Origin: Caproiciproducens galactitolivorans
Lineage (GTDB): Bacteria; Bacillota; Clostridia; Oscillospirales; Acutalibacteraceae
Assembly: GCF_026672255.1 (NCBI RefSeq)
Contig: NZ_JAPOHA010000003.1
Span: 229,153 to 293,152 of the forward strand
Direction of reading: 5' to 3'
DNA length: 64,000 nucleotides
Every line of letters starts with the position of its first letter. Within the stretch, counting starts at the first letter, position 1. A program made the position numbers and the translations under genes. Positions 38,435-47,202 of the stretch are shown piece by piece. A model generated the notes under the pieces. The model worked only from the letters and a program-made list of their open reading frames with translations. It was not told the origin of the DNA and did not search any database.

Positions 38435-39436
38435 ATGAAAAAGCGAATTCTATCTGTATTTCTTGCAGCAGCGATGATGGTGGCTGCGGTGGGCTGCAGC
38501 AAAGCGCCTGCGGCTTCCGGTACACCGGCGTCCGGCGGTACTTCTTCCGCAGCGGCGGCCGGTGAAGCGGAGTATGCCGTAATCCTGAAAAATCAGTCGT
38601 CGGACTTTTGGGTCAAGATGAAGGAAGGCGTTGAGAAACAGGCAAAGGAACTTGGGATTAAGGTGGATGTTTATGCGGCACAGTCGGAAGAAGACACGGA
38701 AGGCCAGCTTAAAATTTTAGAAAGCTGCCTGACAAAGAACTATAAGGCAATCGGTGTTGCTCCGCTTTCTCCGGTTAACCTGATTCCCGGCATCGTAAAA
38801 GCAAACCAAAAGGGCATTTACGTTATGGATATTGATGAAAAGGTTGACCTTGCAACATTGAAAGCGCAGGGCGGCAGTGTCATTGGTTTTGCTACGACGG
38901 ATAACGTAAAAGTAGGCGAAAAGGGCGCCGGTTATATCATTGATAACGCAAAAGAAGGAAAAGTCGCGATTATAGAAGGCAAGGCCGGGAATGCTTCCGG
39001 TGAAGACCGTAAAAAGGGTGCAACGCAGGCCTTTGAAAAAAGCGGCAAATTCAAGATCGTGGGCAGCCTCCCGGCCGACTGGGACCGTCAGAAGGCGCTG
39101 GATGTTGCGGCAAGCTTTATTCAGCAGAATCCGGACTTAGTGGGAATTTACTGCTGTAACGACGGTATGGCGCTTGGCGCGATGCAGGCGGTGATCAATG
39201 CGAACAAAACAGGAAAGATCTTTGTAGTGGGTACAGACGGCGATACGGAAGCAATTGATTCTATTAAACAGAATCAGCTTTCTGCAACCGTTGCGCAAGA
39301 CCCCGCCAATATCGGCGCAACTTCCCTGAAAGAAATGATCAATGCAGTAAAAGGACAAACCAAAATCGATCCGAATGTAGAACCAAAAACAATTCCGGTT
39401 GATTCAAACCTGATTACAAAAGAAACTGCGAAATAA
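38435..39436 (+). CDS. alsB: D-allose-binding lipoprotein (RbsB/AlsB type)
   Basis: A 333-residue binding protein. Signal MKKRILSVFLAAAMMVAAVGC gives a lipobox AVGC, followed by a Ser/Gly/Ala linker and a periplasmic-binding-protein fold of the ribose type (EYAVILKNQSSDFWVKMKEG, cut here to its start, then GIYCCNDGMALGAMQAV and VVGTDGD). It delivers sugar to AlsAC. The start is the ATG after TAGGAGG. Stem-loops flank the gene on both sides. Confidence 0.92.
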   Translation: MKKRILSVFLAAAMMVAAVGCSKAPAASGTPASGGTSSAAAAGEAEYAVILKNQSSDFWVKMKEGVEKQAKELGIKVDVYAAQSEEDTEGQLKILESCLTKNYKAIGVAPLSPVNLIPGIVKANQKGIYVMDIDEKVDLATLKAQGGSVIGFATTDNVKVGEKGAGYIIDNAKEGKVAIIEGKAGNASGEDRKKGATQAFEKSGKFKIVGSLPADWDRQKALDVAASFIQQNPDLVGIYCCNDGMALGAMQAVINANKTGKIFVVGTDGDTEAIDSIKQNQLSATVAQDPANIGATSLKEMINAVKGQTKIDPNVEPKTIPVDSNLITKETAK

Positions 39437-39460
39437 ACTTTTTTAATAAAAGTAGATAAG

Positions 39461-39514
39461 GGAAAGGGAGACAAAAGCCGTTTCGGTTGAAACATTCTTT
39501 GTCTCCTTCTTTCC
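39461..39514 (+). promoter_or_regulatory. Long stem-loop between alsB and rpiB
   Basis: GGAAAG-GGAGACAAA pairs with TTTGTCTCC-TT-CTTTCC (15 pairs with a 2-base bulge), with an inner GTTTC/GAAAC. There is no T-tract after it. It may stabilise the 3' end of the binding-protein message or partly terminate. Confidence 0.7.
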
Positions 39515-39540
39515 ATTTCATGACAGATGGGGGATTTATT

Positions 39541-39993
39541 ATGAAAATTGCGGTAGGCTGTGACCACGTGGGATATGAATTAAAAGGCAGGATTTTACAG
39601 CATCTGGAAGAACTGGGGATTGCATACCACGATTTCGGGACAAATTCGACAGAGCGGACCGATTATCCTATCTTTGGCGAGAAAGTGGCGGACGCAGTGG
39701 CTTCCGGGGCATATGACCGCGGAATTGTAATCTGCGGTACCGGAGTAGGTATTTCGATTGCAGCAAACAAAGTGCCCGGTATTCGTGCGGTGGTGTGCAG
39801 TGAGCCCTATTCGGCCTTGCTTTCCCGCCAGCATAATAACAGCAATATTTTGGGGCTCGGCGCCCGTGTAGTCGGGGGAGACCTCGCGCTGATGATTCTG
39901 GATGCATGGCTGAAGGGAGAGTACGAGGGAGGCCGTCACCAGCACCGTCTTGATTTGATTGCAGAGATTGAAAAGAAACACAGCGGGAAGTAA
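39541..39993 (+). CDS. rpiB: RpiB-type isomerase (allose-6-phosphate/ribose-5-phosphate isomerase)
   Basis: A 150-residue LacAB/RpiB-family isomerase. MKIAVGCDHVGYELK holds the substrate-binding Asp and His, ICGTGVGISIAANKVPGIRA the catalytic Cys and anion hole, and NDSNILGLGARV-like HNNSNILGLGARVVG the C-terminal block. RpiB from E. coli also isomerises allose-6-phosphate, and its place here next to alsE and alsK supports that role: allose-6-P to allulose-6-P. It is the last gene of the operon and is followed by a terminator. Confidence 0.94.
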   Translation: MKIAVGCDHVGYELKGRILQHLEELGIAYHDFGTNSTERTDYPIFGEKVADAVASGAYDRGIVICGTGVGISIAANKVPGIRAVVCSEPYSALLSRQHNNSNILGLGARVVGGDLALMILDAWLKGEYEGGRHQHRLDLIAEIEKKHSGK

Positions 39994-40048
39994 AAAGGAA
40001 AAGTAAAGCCCGATTATGTAGGTAATTTATCGAATTAAAATATCAATC

Positions 40049-40084
40049 ACACGGCAGGAGATGATATCTTCCTGCCGTGTTTTT
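40049..40084 (+). terminator. Rho-independent terminator of the allose operon
   Basis: ACACGGCAGGA / TCCTGCCGTGT, an 11-bp G+C-rich stem with a 10-base loop, then TTTT. The following 40085-40347 stretch has no recognisable gene on either strand. Confidence 0.92.
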
Positions 40085-40347
40085 ATGCTTTAGCGACAAT
40101 AATTTCTCCGGCTTTCAAGATAGAAATTTTGTACCGTCAGGCTTGCTTTCTGTTTACGGCAAAGATTAAATAGCCGCCCGATCTTTTGTGGCCAAAACGA
40201 GATTGGGGGCGCGGCGCTTTCACCATTCAGCTTTTCGAGAATCGAAGGTTGGAAATTTCAATGATGCCGGGAGTCTTTGAAAACTTCCCTTTCAATTCCG
40301 GATTTAGCGAAATATATTAAAATACGGGGAGAAAACGCAAAAAATTA

Positions 40348-40375
40348 TTGACAATTATAATAACTAGATTATAAT
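40348..40375 (+). promoter_or_regulatory. Sigma-A promoter of the fructosamine operon
   Basis: A consensus TTGACA (40348-40353), 16 bases and TATAAT (40370-40375) precede fraB by 45 bp. The surrounding DNA repeats ATTATAAT or GATTATAA several times (40354-40396). These repeats over and after the promoter are candidate sites for the GntR protein encoded at 48238, but no classic GntR palindrome stands out. Confidence 0.8.
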
Positions 40376-40419
40376 AGATTATAACATTATATAATGTATT
40401 AAAAACTGGAGGCTAAATT

Positions 40420-41409
40420 ATGAAAGCTGAACATTGCGCACAAATTGAACAAGCGGTTGCTGCGGTTGCCCAGAAGGCAAAAACCGGAATCCATCATTTT
40501 TACTTTGTGGCCTGCGGCGGTTCCAATGCGTTTATGATGCCGGTGCAATATATGTTTGACCGCGAGATTGGCATTCCGGCCAGCATTTACACATCGAATG
40601 AGTTTAATTACGGTACACCGAAGGATTTTGATGAGCACTCGGTTGTGATTACCTGTTCCCATTCCGGCACCACACCGGAGACGGTTGCAGCAGCAAAAAA
40701 GGCCACCGAAGTCGGGGCCGTATCCATTGCGTTTTCCAACGAAGTGGATTCTCCGCTGTGGAAGGCAGCCGGATATCCGATTCATTATGACCATGGTCCA
40801 AGCGCCGCCACAACCGATAAGAATAAAGCGGTTCTGTATGCGCTGGCGTTTGGAATTCTGAAAGCTGTCGCACCGGAGCAGAGCACAAAATGGGAAAGCG
40901 GCCTCAAGGCATTGGATGCACTGGAAGAGGCAACAAACCGCACGATGAAGAAGTTTAAGGATTCCGCCGTGCGCTGGGGCAAAGAAAACAAGCGCGATAC
41001 GGTCATTTATACTATGGGCAGCGGCGCTAACTACGGTGAAATGTATTCCCTTTCCATTTGCCTGTTTATGGAAATGCAGTGGATCCATTCGAGCTGCATT
41101 CATTCCGGCGAGTATTTCCACGGTCCGTTTGAGATTACTGATTACGATGTGCCGTTTATTATCACGATCAGCAATGGCGCAACCCGGCATCTGGATGAGC
41201 GTGCCTGCGCTTTCTGCAAAAAATTCTCCGATAACGTCTATGTTATCGACGAGGCGGACTTTGATATGACCGGCATTGACGAATCCGTCCGTGAATACTA
41301 TGCTCCATTGGTGGCAGGCAGTGTCGTTCGTGAAATGGTCGACAGCATCGCACACGAACGCGGCCATGATCTGTCTGTCCGCCGCTATATGTGGCAGATG
41401 GAATATTAA
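40420..41409 (+). CDS. fraB: FraB/FrlB-family sugar-amine-6-phosphate deglycase (SIS domain)
   Basis: A 329-residue protein with two SIS domains that should split a 6-phosphofructosyl-amino acid into glucose-6-phosphate and the free amino acid. MEMQWIHSSCIHSGEYFHGP is nearly the FraB active-site segment known from Salmonella (catalytic Glu in HSGE and the nearby His), and the C-terminal RRYMWQMEY matches the FraB end RRYMWKVEY. Resemblance to E. coli FrlB is weaker (RRYYGGLVEY). The ATG follows GGAGG. It is first in an operon with a kinase and an oligopeptide-type importer. The substrate, fructosyl-aspartate or another Amadori compound, is not certain. Confidence 0.9.
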   Translation: MKAEHCAQIEQAVAAVAQKAKTGIHHFYFVACGGSNAFMMPVQYMFDREIGIPASIYTSNEFNYGTPKDFDEHSVVITCSHSGTTPETVAAAKKATEVGAVSIAFSNEVDSPLWKAAGYPIHYDHGPSAATTDKNKAVLYALAFGILKAVAPEQSTKWESGLKALDALEEATNRTMKKFKDSAVRWGKENKRDTVIYTMGSGANYGEMYSLSICLFMEMQWIHSSCIHSGEYFHGPFEITDYDVPFIITISNGATRHLDERACAFCKKFSDNVYVIDEADFDMTGIDESVREYYAPLVAGSVVREMVDSIAHERGHDLSVRRYMWQMEY

Positions 41410-41553
41410 TTGGGTAAGAAATTTATGACTGCCGTGCGGCCATAAAACAGAGCGGAAAGGGATCAAAGAAACGCAGGATTCAACCGAATTGCATTTTATA
41501 AGTCGGCAGAACGGGGTCCATGCTTAACATATCAAAAAGGAGTGAAAAAACGA

Positions 41554-42372
41554 ATGAAACTGATTACCATCGGCGATAATGTGACGGACTGCTACCTCAG
41601 CGACGGACTTTACTATCCGGGCGGACAAGCTGTGAATGTAGCGGTAAACGCCAAACGCGATGGTGCGGAAAAGGTGAATTATCTTGGAATCTTCGGTGAT
41701 GACGACCGTGCAGAGTACATACGTGCCTGCCTTGAGCGGGAAGGGGTTACCACCCTGCGCTGCCGCAAGGTATATGCGCCCACAGCCCAGCCGGGGGTGC
41801 GGATCGGGCCGGGCGGCGAACGCATTTTTGTGCGCGGCCCAAGGGACTCCTGTCAGCATCTTTTTGCGCTGTCACTGGTAAGCGAGGACTATGAAATCAT
41901 CCGCAGCTACGATGTTTGCCACACCACCAACGAAGCCCATATTGAAACCCAGCTGCCGGCGCTCAGTGCGGAAATACCGGTCTCATTCGATTTTTCCACG
42001 CGGAACGACGATGCCTATCTGCGGGCGGTATGTCCGTTTTTGACCTACGCCTTCTTTTCAGGCTCCGGTTTGCGGGACGAAGAAGTATCCGGTTTAATTG
42101 AAAAAGTTTTGGCGCTGGGGCCCCGCATAGTGGGCGTAACCCGCGGGGAGCAGGGATCCGTCTTTTCGGACGGGAAGAAATCCTACCGTCATGAAGCCCA
42201 AAAAGTCAAAGCCACGGACACAATGGGCGCCGGTGATGCATTTATTGCAGCATTTCTTACCCGTTATACCGACAACGGCGACATGGAGACTTCGCTGGAT
42301 TTTGCCGCGGATCGGGCGGCATATGCCTGTACAGTAAACGGAGGTTTTGGATACCCTCATAAAAATGTTTAA
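41554..42372 (+). CDS. frlD: PfkB-family kinase for fructosyl-amino acids (FrlD/FraD type)
   Basis: A 272-residue ribokinase-fold enzyme. MKLITIGDNVTDCYL at the start, GGQAVNVAV near residue 30 and the ATP/anion-hole motif DTMGAGDAFIAAFL with the catalytic Asp near residue 225 are as in FrlD. It should phosphorylate C6 of the fructosyl moiety before the deglycase acts. The frame is open from a GTG at 41542 that lies inside the ribosome site AAGGAGTG, so the ATG at 41554 is the start. It lies between the deglycase and the importer genes. Confidence 0.9.
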   Translation: MKLITIGDNVTDCYLSDGLYYPGGQAVNVAVNAKRDGAEKVNYLGIFGDDDRAEYIRACLEREGVTTLRCRKVYAPTAQPGVRIGPGGERIFVRGPRDSCQHLFALSLVSEDYEIIRSYDVCHTTNEAHIETQLPALSAEIPVSFDFSTRNDDAYLRAVCPFLTYAFFSGSGLRDEEVSGLIEKVLALGPRIVGVTRGEQGSVFSDGKKSYRHEAQKVKATDTMGAGDAFIAAFLTRYTDNGDMETSLDFAADRAAYACTVNGGFGYPHKNV

Positions 42373-42391
42373 GAGAAGGGAAGAAAAGTAA

Positions 42392-44059
42392 ATGGGAACG
42401 AAAAAAGTACTTTCGATTTTAATTGCGGGAATTATGGCGTTTTCCAGCCTGTCCGGATGCGGCACACCGTCCCCGTCGGGCAGTTCCGGTTCCGCGTCGG
42501 GAAACACGCAGACTTCATCGGCCGGCGGAGCAAAAACTTTGAATCTGGCCGTCCCAACCGCTGTTATGTCACTTGACCCGCTGATTGCGGGCGACTCAGT
42601 TTCCATGGACATCATATCCAATATTGATGAAGGCCTTTTCGTTGTAGACGCGGACGGAAACATTCAGCCCGGTCTGTGCAAAAACTACGAAGTAAGCAAG
42701 GATCAGCTCACCTATACCTTCCACCTCCGCGACGGCATTACCTGGAACAACGGGGAACCGGTCACGGCGCAGGACTTTGTTTACGCATGGCAGCGCAACG
42801 CTACCGCAACCGGAGATCTGTCTGCATTCCAGTATCAGATTGAGATGGCTGCCATCAAGAATCAGGCTGAAGTCATCAGCAAAAAGCTCCCGGTCGATAA
42901 ACTGGGCGTTAAAGCGCCGGACAATAAGACCATCCAGCTGGAACTGGAGCATCCTGTACCCTTCCTGCTGAATCTGCTGGCTTTCACTCCGTGGGTACCG
43001 GTTAACCAGGCGTTTCTCGAATCGCAGGGAGATAAATTCGGCGTTACAAAGGATAATATCCTTTACAATGGACCTTACTATATTTCAAACTATGAAGTGG
43101 GCGGCAACACAATCACACTGACCAAAAATCCAAAGTATTGGGATGCTGACAAGGTAGACGTCGGTACGGTTATCATTCAGGTGATTTCGGATACTCAGCA
43201 GGCGGTTATGTCCTATAAGAACAACACGGTGGATAATGTTGAGCTGACGGGGGATCTTGTCAGCCAAAACTCTTCGGATCCTGAATTTTCCAGTGTGTTG
43301 GGCCCATACAATTATTACTTATTATTTAATACCAAAATTGCAGGGCTTGACAACAAAGATTTCCGCCAGGCCATCGCCTATGCGATTGACCGAAAATCTT
43401 TATGCAGCAATGTGCTGAACAATGGTTCCGTACCTGCTTATAACATGACGATGAAGGGTCTGTGTTCAAATTCCGGCGGCAAAGATTTTACAGAGGCCAG
43501 CGGCCAGTATTTCGAGTATAATCCCCAAAAGGCAAAAGAATCGTGGGCAAAGGCTAAGGCGGAAACGAAGCTGCGCGAAGTTACCATTGTTTACGATCAG
43601 GAGAAGGATTTTGCGGCCAATACCTGTACCTTTATTAAGTCCGCGCTGGAAAGTACGCTGGACGGCTTGACTGTAAATATTGAGGCTACTCCGAAAAAGA
43701 ACCGTCTTCAGAAAGAGGCCGACCACAATTACCAGATTTGTCTGCATGCATGGGGCCCCGACTACTCCGACCCCACCGCGATTCTGGCAATGTATAAGTC
43801 CAACCATCCCTCGAACTACAGCCAATGGAACAACAAAGAGTTCGATACGCTGTATGACAAAGCAAATTCTGCCGATGCCGGCAATGAGGCCGCGCGCTGG
43901 CAGGATCTGATTCAGTGTAATAATATCTGCACCGAACAAGCGGTTTGTGTCCCGATTTTCCAGACCGGTTTCGCACAGCTGACCCGCAAGACCGTCAGCG
44001 GCCTGAGCAATCATCTGACGGGTGTAAAATGCTTCTACAAGTTTGTAAAAATCAAGTAA
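42392..44059 (+). CDS. Oligopeptide-type ABC transporter binding lipoprotein (SBP_bac_5)
   Basis: A 555-residue OppA/DppA-family binding protein. The lipobox LSGC at residues 21-24 follows a hydrophobic signal, then a Gly/Ser linker. Family motifs include YTFHLRDGITWNNGEPVTAQ in the first 130 residues, FRQAIAYAIDRKSL and a C-terminal WGPDYSDPTAIL. It is 19 bp after the kinase and starts the five-gene importer. Fructosamine loci elsewhere use other transporter types, so a peptide-type binding protein suggests glycated peptides or bulky glycated amino acids; that is inference. Confidence 0.93.
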   Translation: MGTKKVLSILIAGIMAFSSLSGCGTPSPSGSSGSASGNTQTSSAGGAKTLNLAVPTAVMSLDPLIAGDSVSMDIISNIDEGLFVVDADGNIQPGLCKNYEVSKDQLTYTFHLRDGITWNNGEPVTAQDFVYAWQRNATATGDLSAFQYQIEMAAIKNQAEVISKKLPVDKLGVKAPDNKTIQLELEHPVPFLLNLLAFTPWVPVNQAFLESQGDKFGVTKDNILYNGPYYISNYEVGGNTITLTKNPKYWDADKVDVGTVIIQVISDTQQAVMSYKNNTVDNVELTGDLVSQNSSDPEFSSVLGPYNYYLLFNTKIAGLDNKDFRQAIAYAIDRKSLCSNVLNNGSVPAYNMTMKGLCSNSGGKDFTEASGQYFEYNPQKAKESWAKAKAETKLREVTIVYDQEKDFAANTCTFIKSALESTLDGLTVNIEATPKKNRLQKEADHNYQICLHAWGPDYSDPTAILAMYKSNHPSNYSQWNNKEFDTLYDKANSADAGNEAARWQDLIQCNNICTEQAVCVPIFQTGFAQLTRKTVSGLSNHLTGVKCFYKFVKIK

Positions 44060-44085
44060 TCCGCTTTTCGTGTTGACGCTGTAAA

Positions 44086-44152
44086 AGCAGGTGCATTTCC
44101 AAACAGGAGGGTGCCTTAATCCGGTACCCTTCTTTGTATTTGCAGACCTGCT
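44086..44152 (+). promoter_or_regulatory. Nested stem-loops between binding-protein and permease genes
   Basis: An outer AGCAGGT / ACCTGCT pair (44086-44092, 44146-44152) encloses an inner hairpin AGGGTGCC / GGTACCCT (44108-44115, 44123-44130) followed by TCTTT. It occupies the only large gap in this importer operon and probably sets the ratio of binding protein to permease. Confidence 0.65.
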
Positions 44153-44170
44153 GCAAAAAGGAGTTACACA

Positions 44171-45103
44171 ATGAAGAAATATGTTCTGAAACGGGCGGCT
44201 ATTTCGGTGATTACGGTATTTGTTATCTTGTTTCTTTTGTTTATGCTGCTGAATCTGATGCCCGGGTCGCCCTTCAATAATCAGGAAAAACTCAGCCCGG
44301 AGCAAATCCAGCAGATGAAGGAATTCTATGGGCTGGATAAACCGGTGCTGCAGCGCTTTTTCATTTATTTATGGAATATGCTTCACGGCGACTTCGGCGT
44401 TTCCTATAACATCCAGGTAAATATGCCCATCAGCGATATGGTTTTCAGCCGTCTGGGCGTCACGCTCGCCATCGGCTTGCAGGCAGGCATTCTGGGTACG
44501 CTGATAGGCCTTATGTTGGGAATTGTGGCGGCTCTCCACCGCAGAACGGTATGGGACAGCCTTACGACCGTCATTTCGGTTCTGGGCGTCAGCCTGCCTT
44601 CCTTTGTATTTGCACTGCTGCTCTCTTATTTTCTCGGATTCAAATACCGGCTGTTTCCTCTTCTGTACAACTCGGCCATGCCGCTGGTATCCACCGTTTT
44701 GCCGACGATCGCATTGTCCATGTTTACGATCGCCAGCGTGGCACGCTATACCCGCACCGAGATGATCAGTGTGATGGCGTCGGATTACATGATGCTGGCG
44801 GAATCAAAGGGCCTGCCGAGGACGAAACTGATCGTAAGCCATGTGCTGCGCAATACAATGATCAGCGTCATTACCGTACTGGTTCCGCTGCTGGTAAACC
44901 TGATGACCGGAAGCCTGGTGGTGGAAAAGGCGTTCAGCGTTCCCGGACTGGGCAGCCTGTATATCACGGCAATACAGTCCAATGATTACAACGTCGTACT
45001 GGCCATCAGCTTTATTTACAGTGTTATGTTCATCGCCGCGATGCTGCTGGTGGATATTTTATACGGAATCATCGATCCCCGAATTCGGTTGGCAAAGGAG
45101 TAA
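44171..45103 (+). CDS. Oligopeptide-type ABC permease, OppB/DppB family
   Basis: A 310-residue permease with six helices. The N-terminal MKKYVLKRAAISVITVFVIL and the LNLMPGSPFNN segment after helix 1 are typical of DppB. The EAA loop reads DYMMLAESKGLPRTKLIVSH. It overlaps the next permease gene by 1 bp (TAATG). With OppC it forms the translocation path. Confidence 0.95.
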   Translation: MKKYVLKRAAISVITVFVILFLLFMLLNLMPGSPFNNQEKLSPEQIQQMKEFYGLDKPVLQRFFIYLWNMLHGDFGVSYNIQVNMPISDMVFSRLGVTLAIGLQAGILGTLIGLMLGIVAALHRRTVWDSLTTVISVLGVSLPSFVFALLLSYFLGFKYRLFPLLYNSAMPLVSTVLPTIALSMFTIASVARYTRTEMISVMASDYMMLAESKGLPRTKLIVSHVLRNTMISVITVLVPLLVNLMTGSLVVEKAFSVPGLGSLYITAIQSNDYNVVLAISFIYSVMFIAAMLLVDILYGIIDPRIRLAKE

Positions 45104-46101
45104 TGAAGATGGACGACAGCAAATTTTGCCTTTGTACCAAAGAACATACGGAAGAGGCGGAGAAGGAATACGCCAACAATTCCTATGCAAAAGAAGCACT
45201 GTATCATTTTGTCGCGAATAAAGGGGCGGTAATCAGCGTGTTCGTCATCGTCATCATTATCCTGCTGGCGATTATTGCACCCATTCTCAGCCCCTATTCT
45301 TATAAAGACGTGCAGTCCCAGTTCAGCAACCTGCCGCCGCGCATTCCCGGGCTGGAACAGCTTGGCGTTTTCAATGGCTGCCGGGACGGCGTTAATGTAT
45401 ACGCCCAGAAGAGCGCGCTGAACCAGTATCACTTTTTCGGAACGGACAACCTTGGCCGCGATATCTGGACCCGTGTTTGGTGCGGCACCCGGATTTCTTT
45501 GCTCATCGCGGGTGCGGCGGTTTTAATTGATGTGTTCATCGGCGTGATCTACGGCCTTGTTTCCGGCTATTTCGGCGGAAAAACGGATATCATTATGCAG
45601 CGCATTACGGAAGTCCTCAGCAGTTTGCCGCAGTTGGTTATTGTTACGCTGATGCTGGTAGTCATGAAACCGGGTCTTACAAACATCATCATTGCGCTGA
45701 TGATCACCGGATGGATCAATATGAGCCGGATTGTACGGGCACAGGTGCTGAAATATAAAAATCAGGAATTTGTGCTGGCCGCCCGCACACTGGGAGTGAG
45801 CAACAGGGGAATCATTTTTAAGGAAATCCTGCCGAATACCCTTGGACAAATCATTATAACCTTCATGTTCTCCATTCCTAACGCCATTTTCCTTGAAGCG
45901 TTTCTCGCTTTCGTGGGGCTTGGTGTTCCGGCGCCCATCGCTTCACTGGGCTCAATGATCAATGACGGTTATAAATCAGCCATGACTTATCCGTATATGG
46001 TAATGGCGCCGGTCGTCGTGCTGGCATTGCTGATGCTGGGATTCAATCTGTTCTCAGACGGCCTGCGCGATGCGATAGACCCACAAATGAAACAGACATA
46101 A
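45103..46101 (+). CDS. Oligopeptide-type ABC permease, OppC/DppC family
   Basis: A 332-residue permease. A charged N-terminal tail leads into helix 1. The OppC motif HFFGTDNLGRDIWTRVWCGT is at about residues 107-127, and the EAA loop lies near FVLAARTLGVSNRGIIFKEI. Coupled to OppB by a 1-bp overlap and followed 12 bp later by the first ATPase gene. Confidence 0.95.
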   Translation: MKMDDSKFCLCTKEHTEEAEKEYANNSYAKEALYHFVANKGAVISVFVIVIIILLAIIAPILSPYSYKDVQSQFSNLPPRIPGLEQLGVFNGCRDGVNVYAQKSALNQYHFFGTDNLGRDIWTRVWCGTRISLLIAGAAVLIDVFIGVIYGLVSGYFGGKTDIIMQRITEVLSSLPQLVIVTLMLVVMKPGLTNIIIALMITGWINMSRIVRAQVLKYKNQEFVLAARTLGVSNRGIIFKEILPNTLGQIIITFMFSIPNAIFLEAFLAFVGLGVPAPIASLGSMINDGYKSAMTYPYMVMAPVVVLALLMLGFNLFSDGLRDAIDPQMKQT

Positions 46102-46113
46102 GGGGGCGCGTTT

Positions 46114-47202
46114 ATGTCAGAAAGAAAACAGATCCTTAAAATAAGGGATCTTTCGGTATCTTTCCATACGGCCAACGGTCTCGTCAGAGCGGTGCGTGGG
46201 CTGAATATGGATGTTTACAAAGGGGAAACGGTTGCCATTGTGGGCGAATCCGGAAGCGGAAAGTCGGTAACTGTAAAAGAGGTTATGGGGATTCACACTC
46301 CGAACGAGGTGATTGAAGGAGGCTCCATTGCCTTTACCTATGATAGCGGCAGCGGAGAAAAAACGGTGGATTTGCTTACAATTTCTCCTCATTTCATGCA
46401 GAATCAGCTAAAGGGGAAACACATCGCCATGGTCTTTCAGGACCCTATGACCTCGCTGGACCCCACGATGACCATTGGCAAACAGCTGATGGAAGGGATG
46501 ATGCTGCATCTGCACCTTAGCCGCAAAGAAGCTGCCGGGCGCGCTGTGGAGCTTTTGCAAATGGTTGGAATCAGCGACCCCGAAAAAAGGCTGAAAAACT
46601 ATCCGCATCAACTGTCCGGCGGTATGCGCCAGCGCGTTGTCATTGCCATTGCTCTCTCCTGCGACCCGGACCTCCTGATCTGCGATGAGCCTACAACTGC
46701 GCTGGATGTCACCATTCAGGCGCGCATTTTGCAGCTGATTATGGATTTGCAGAAGAAATTCAATATTTCTGTTATTTTCATTACCCATAATCTGGGCGTC
46801 GTAGCGAAGGTGGCGGATTATGTCAATGTAATGTATGCCGGAAAAATTATTGAAACAGGAAGAACCGAAGACGTTTTCTTCGATCCGCGCCACCCTTATA
46901 CATGGGGACTTCTTTCAAGTATGCCGGATCTTTCCGGCAATAAGGAGGATCGGCTCTACACCATTCAGGGAAACCCGCCCAATCTGCTCAATGAGATCAA
47001 AGGCGATGCGTTTGCTCCGCGTAATCCTTACGCGCTCGAGATCGACTTTGAGGAGGAACCGCCGATGTTTAAGATCAACAGTCATCATCAGGCGGCTACG
47101 TGGCTGCTGGATCCCCGCTCTCCCAAGGTGGAAATGCCGGATCAGCTGCGCAGGCGCATCGAAATCATGAAAAGGGAGGATGCGTCAAATGGCGGAAACT
47201 AA
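46114..47202 (+). CDS. Oligopeptide-type ABC ATPase, OppD/DppD family
   Basis: A 362-residue ATPase. Walker A is [10 protein letters not shown] (OppD has V after KS), the signature LSGGMRQRV, Walker [15 protein letters not shown]. The C-terminal oligopeptide/dipeptide extension with PNLL-type sequence is present, but the usual Fe-S cysteine cluster is not obvious. It overlaps the OppF start by 14 bp. It works as a heterodimer with the next gene product. Confidence 0.95.
   Translation: MSERKQILKIRDLSVSFHTANGLVRAVRGLNMDVYKGETVAIVGESGSGKSVTVKEVMGIHTPNEVIEGGSIAFTYDSGSGEKTVDLLTISPHFMQNQLKGKHIAMVFQDPMTSLDPTMTIGKQLMEGMMLHLHLSRKEAAGRAVELLQMVGISDPEKRLKNYPHQLSGGMRQRVVIAIALSCDPDLLICDEPTTALDVTIQARILQLIMDLQKKFNISVIFITHNLGVVAKVADYVNVMYAGKIIETGRTEDVFFDPRHPYTWGLLSSMPDLSGNKEDRLYTIQGNPPNLLNEIKGDAFAPRNPYALEIDFEEEPPMFKINSHHQAATWLLDPRSPKVEMPDQLRRRIEIMKREDASNGGN

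Noticed and set aside
40399..41466. A 355-codon minus-strand frame opposite fraB
   Set aside because: It mirrors the coding constraint of fraB, and its translation has no recognisable domain.
43466..44305. A minus-strand frame spanning the end of the binding-protein gene and the start of the OppB gene
   Set aside because: Shadow of two well-supported genes; no start signal.
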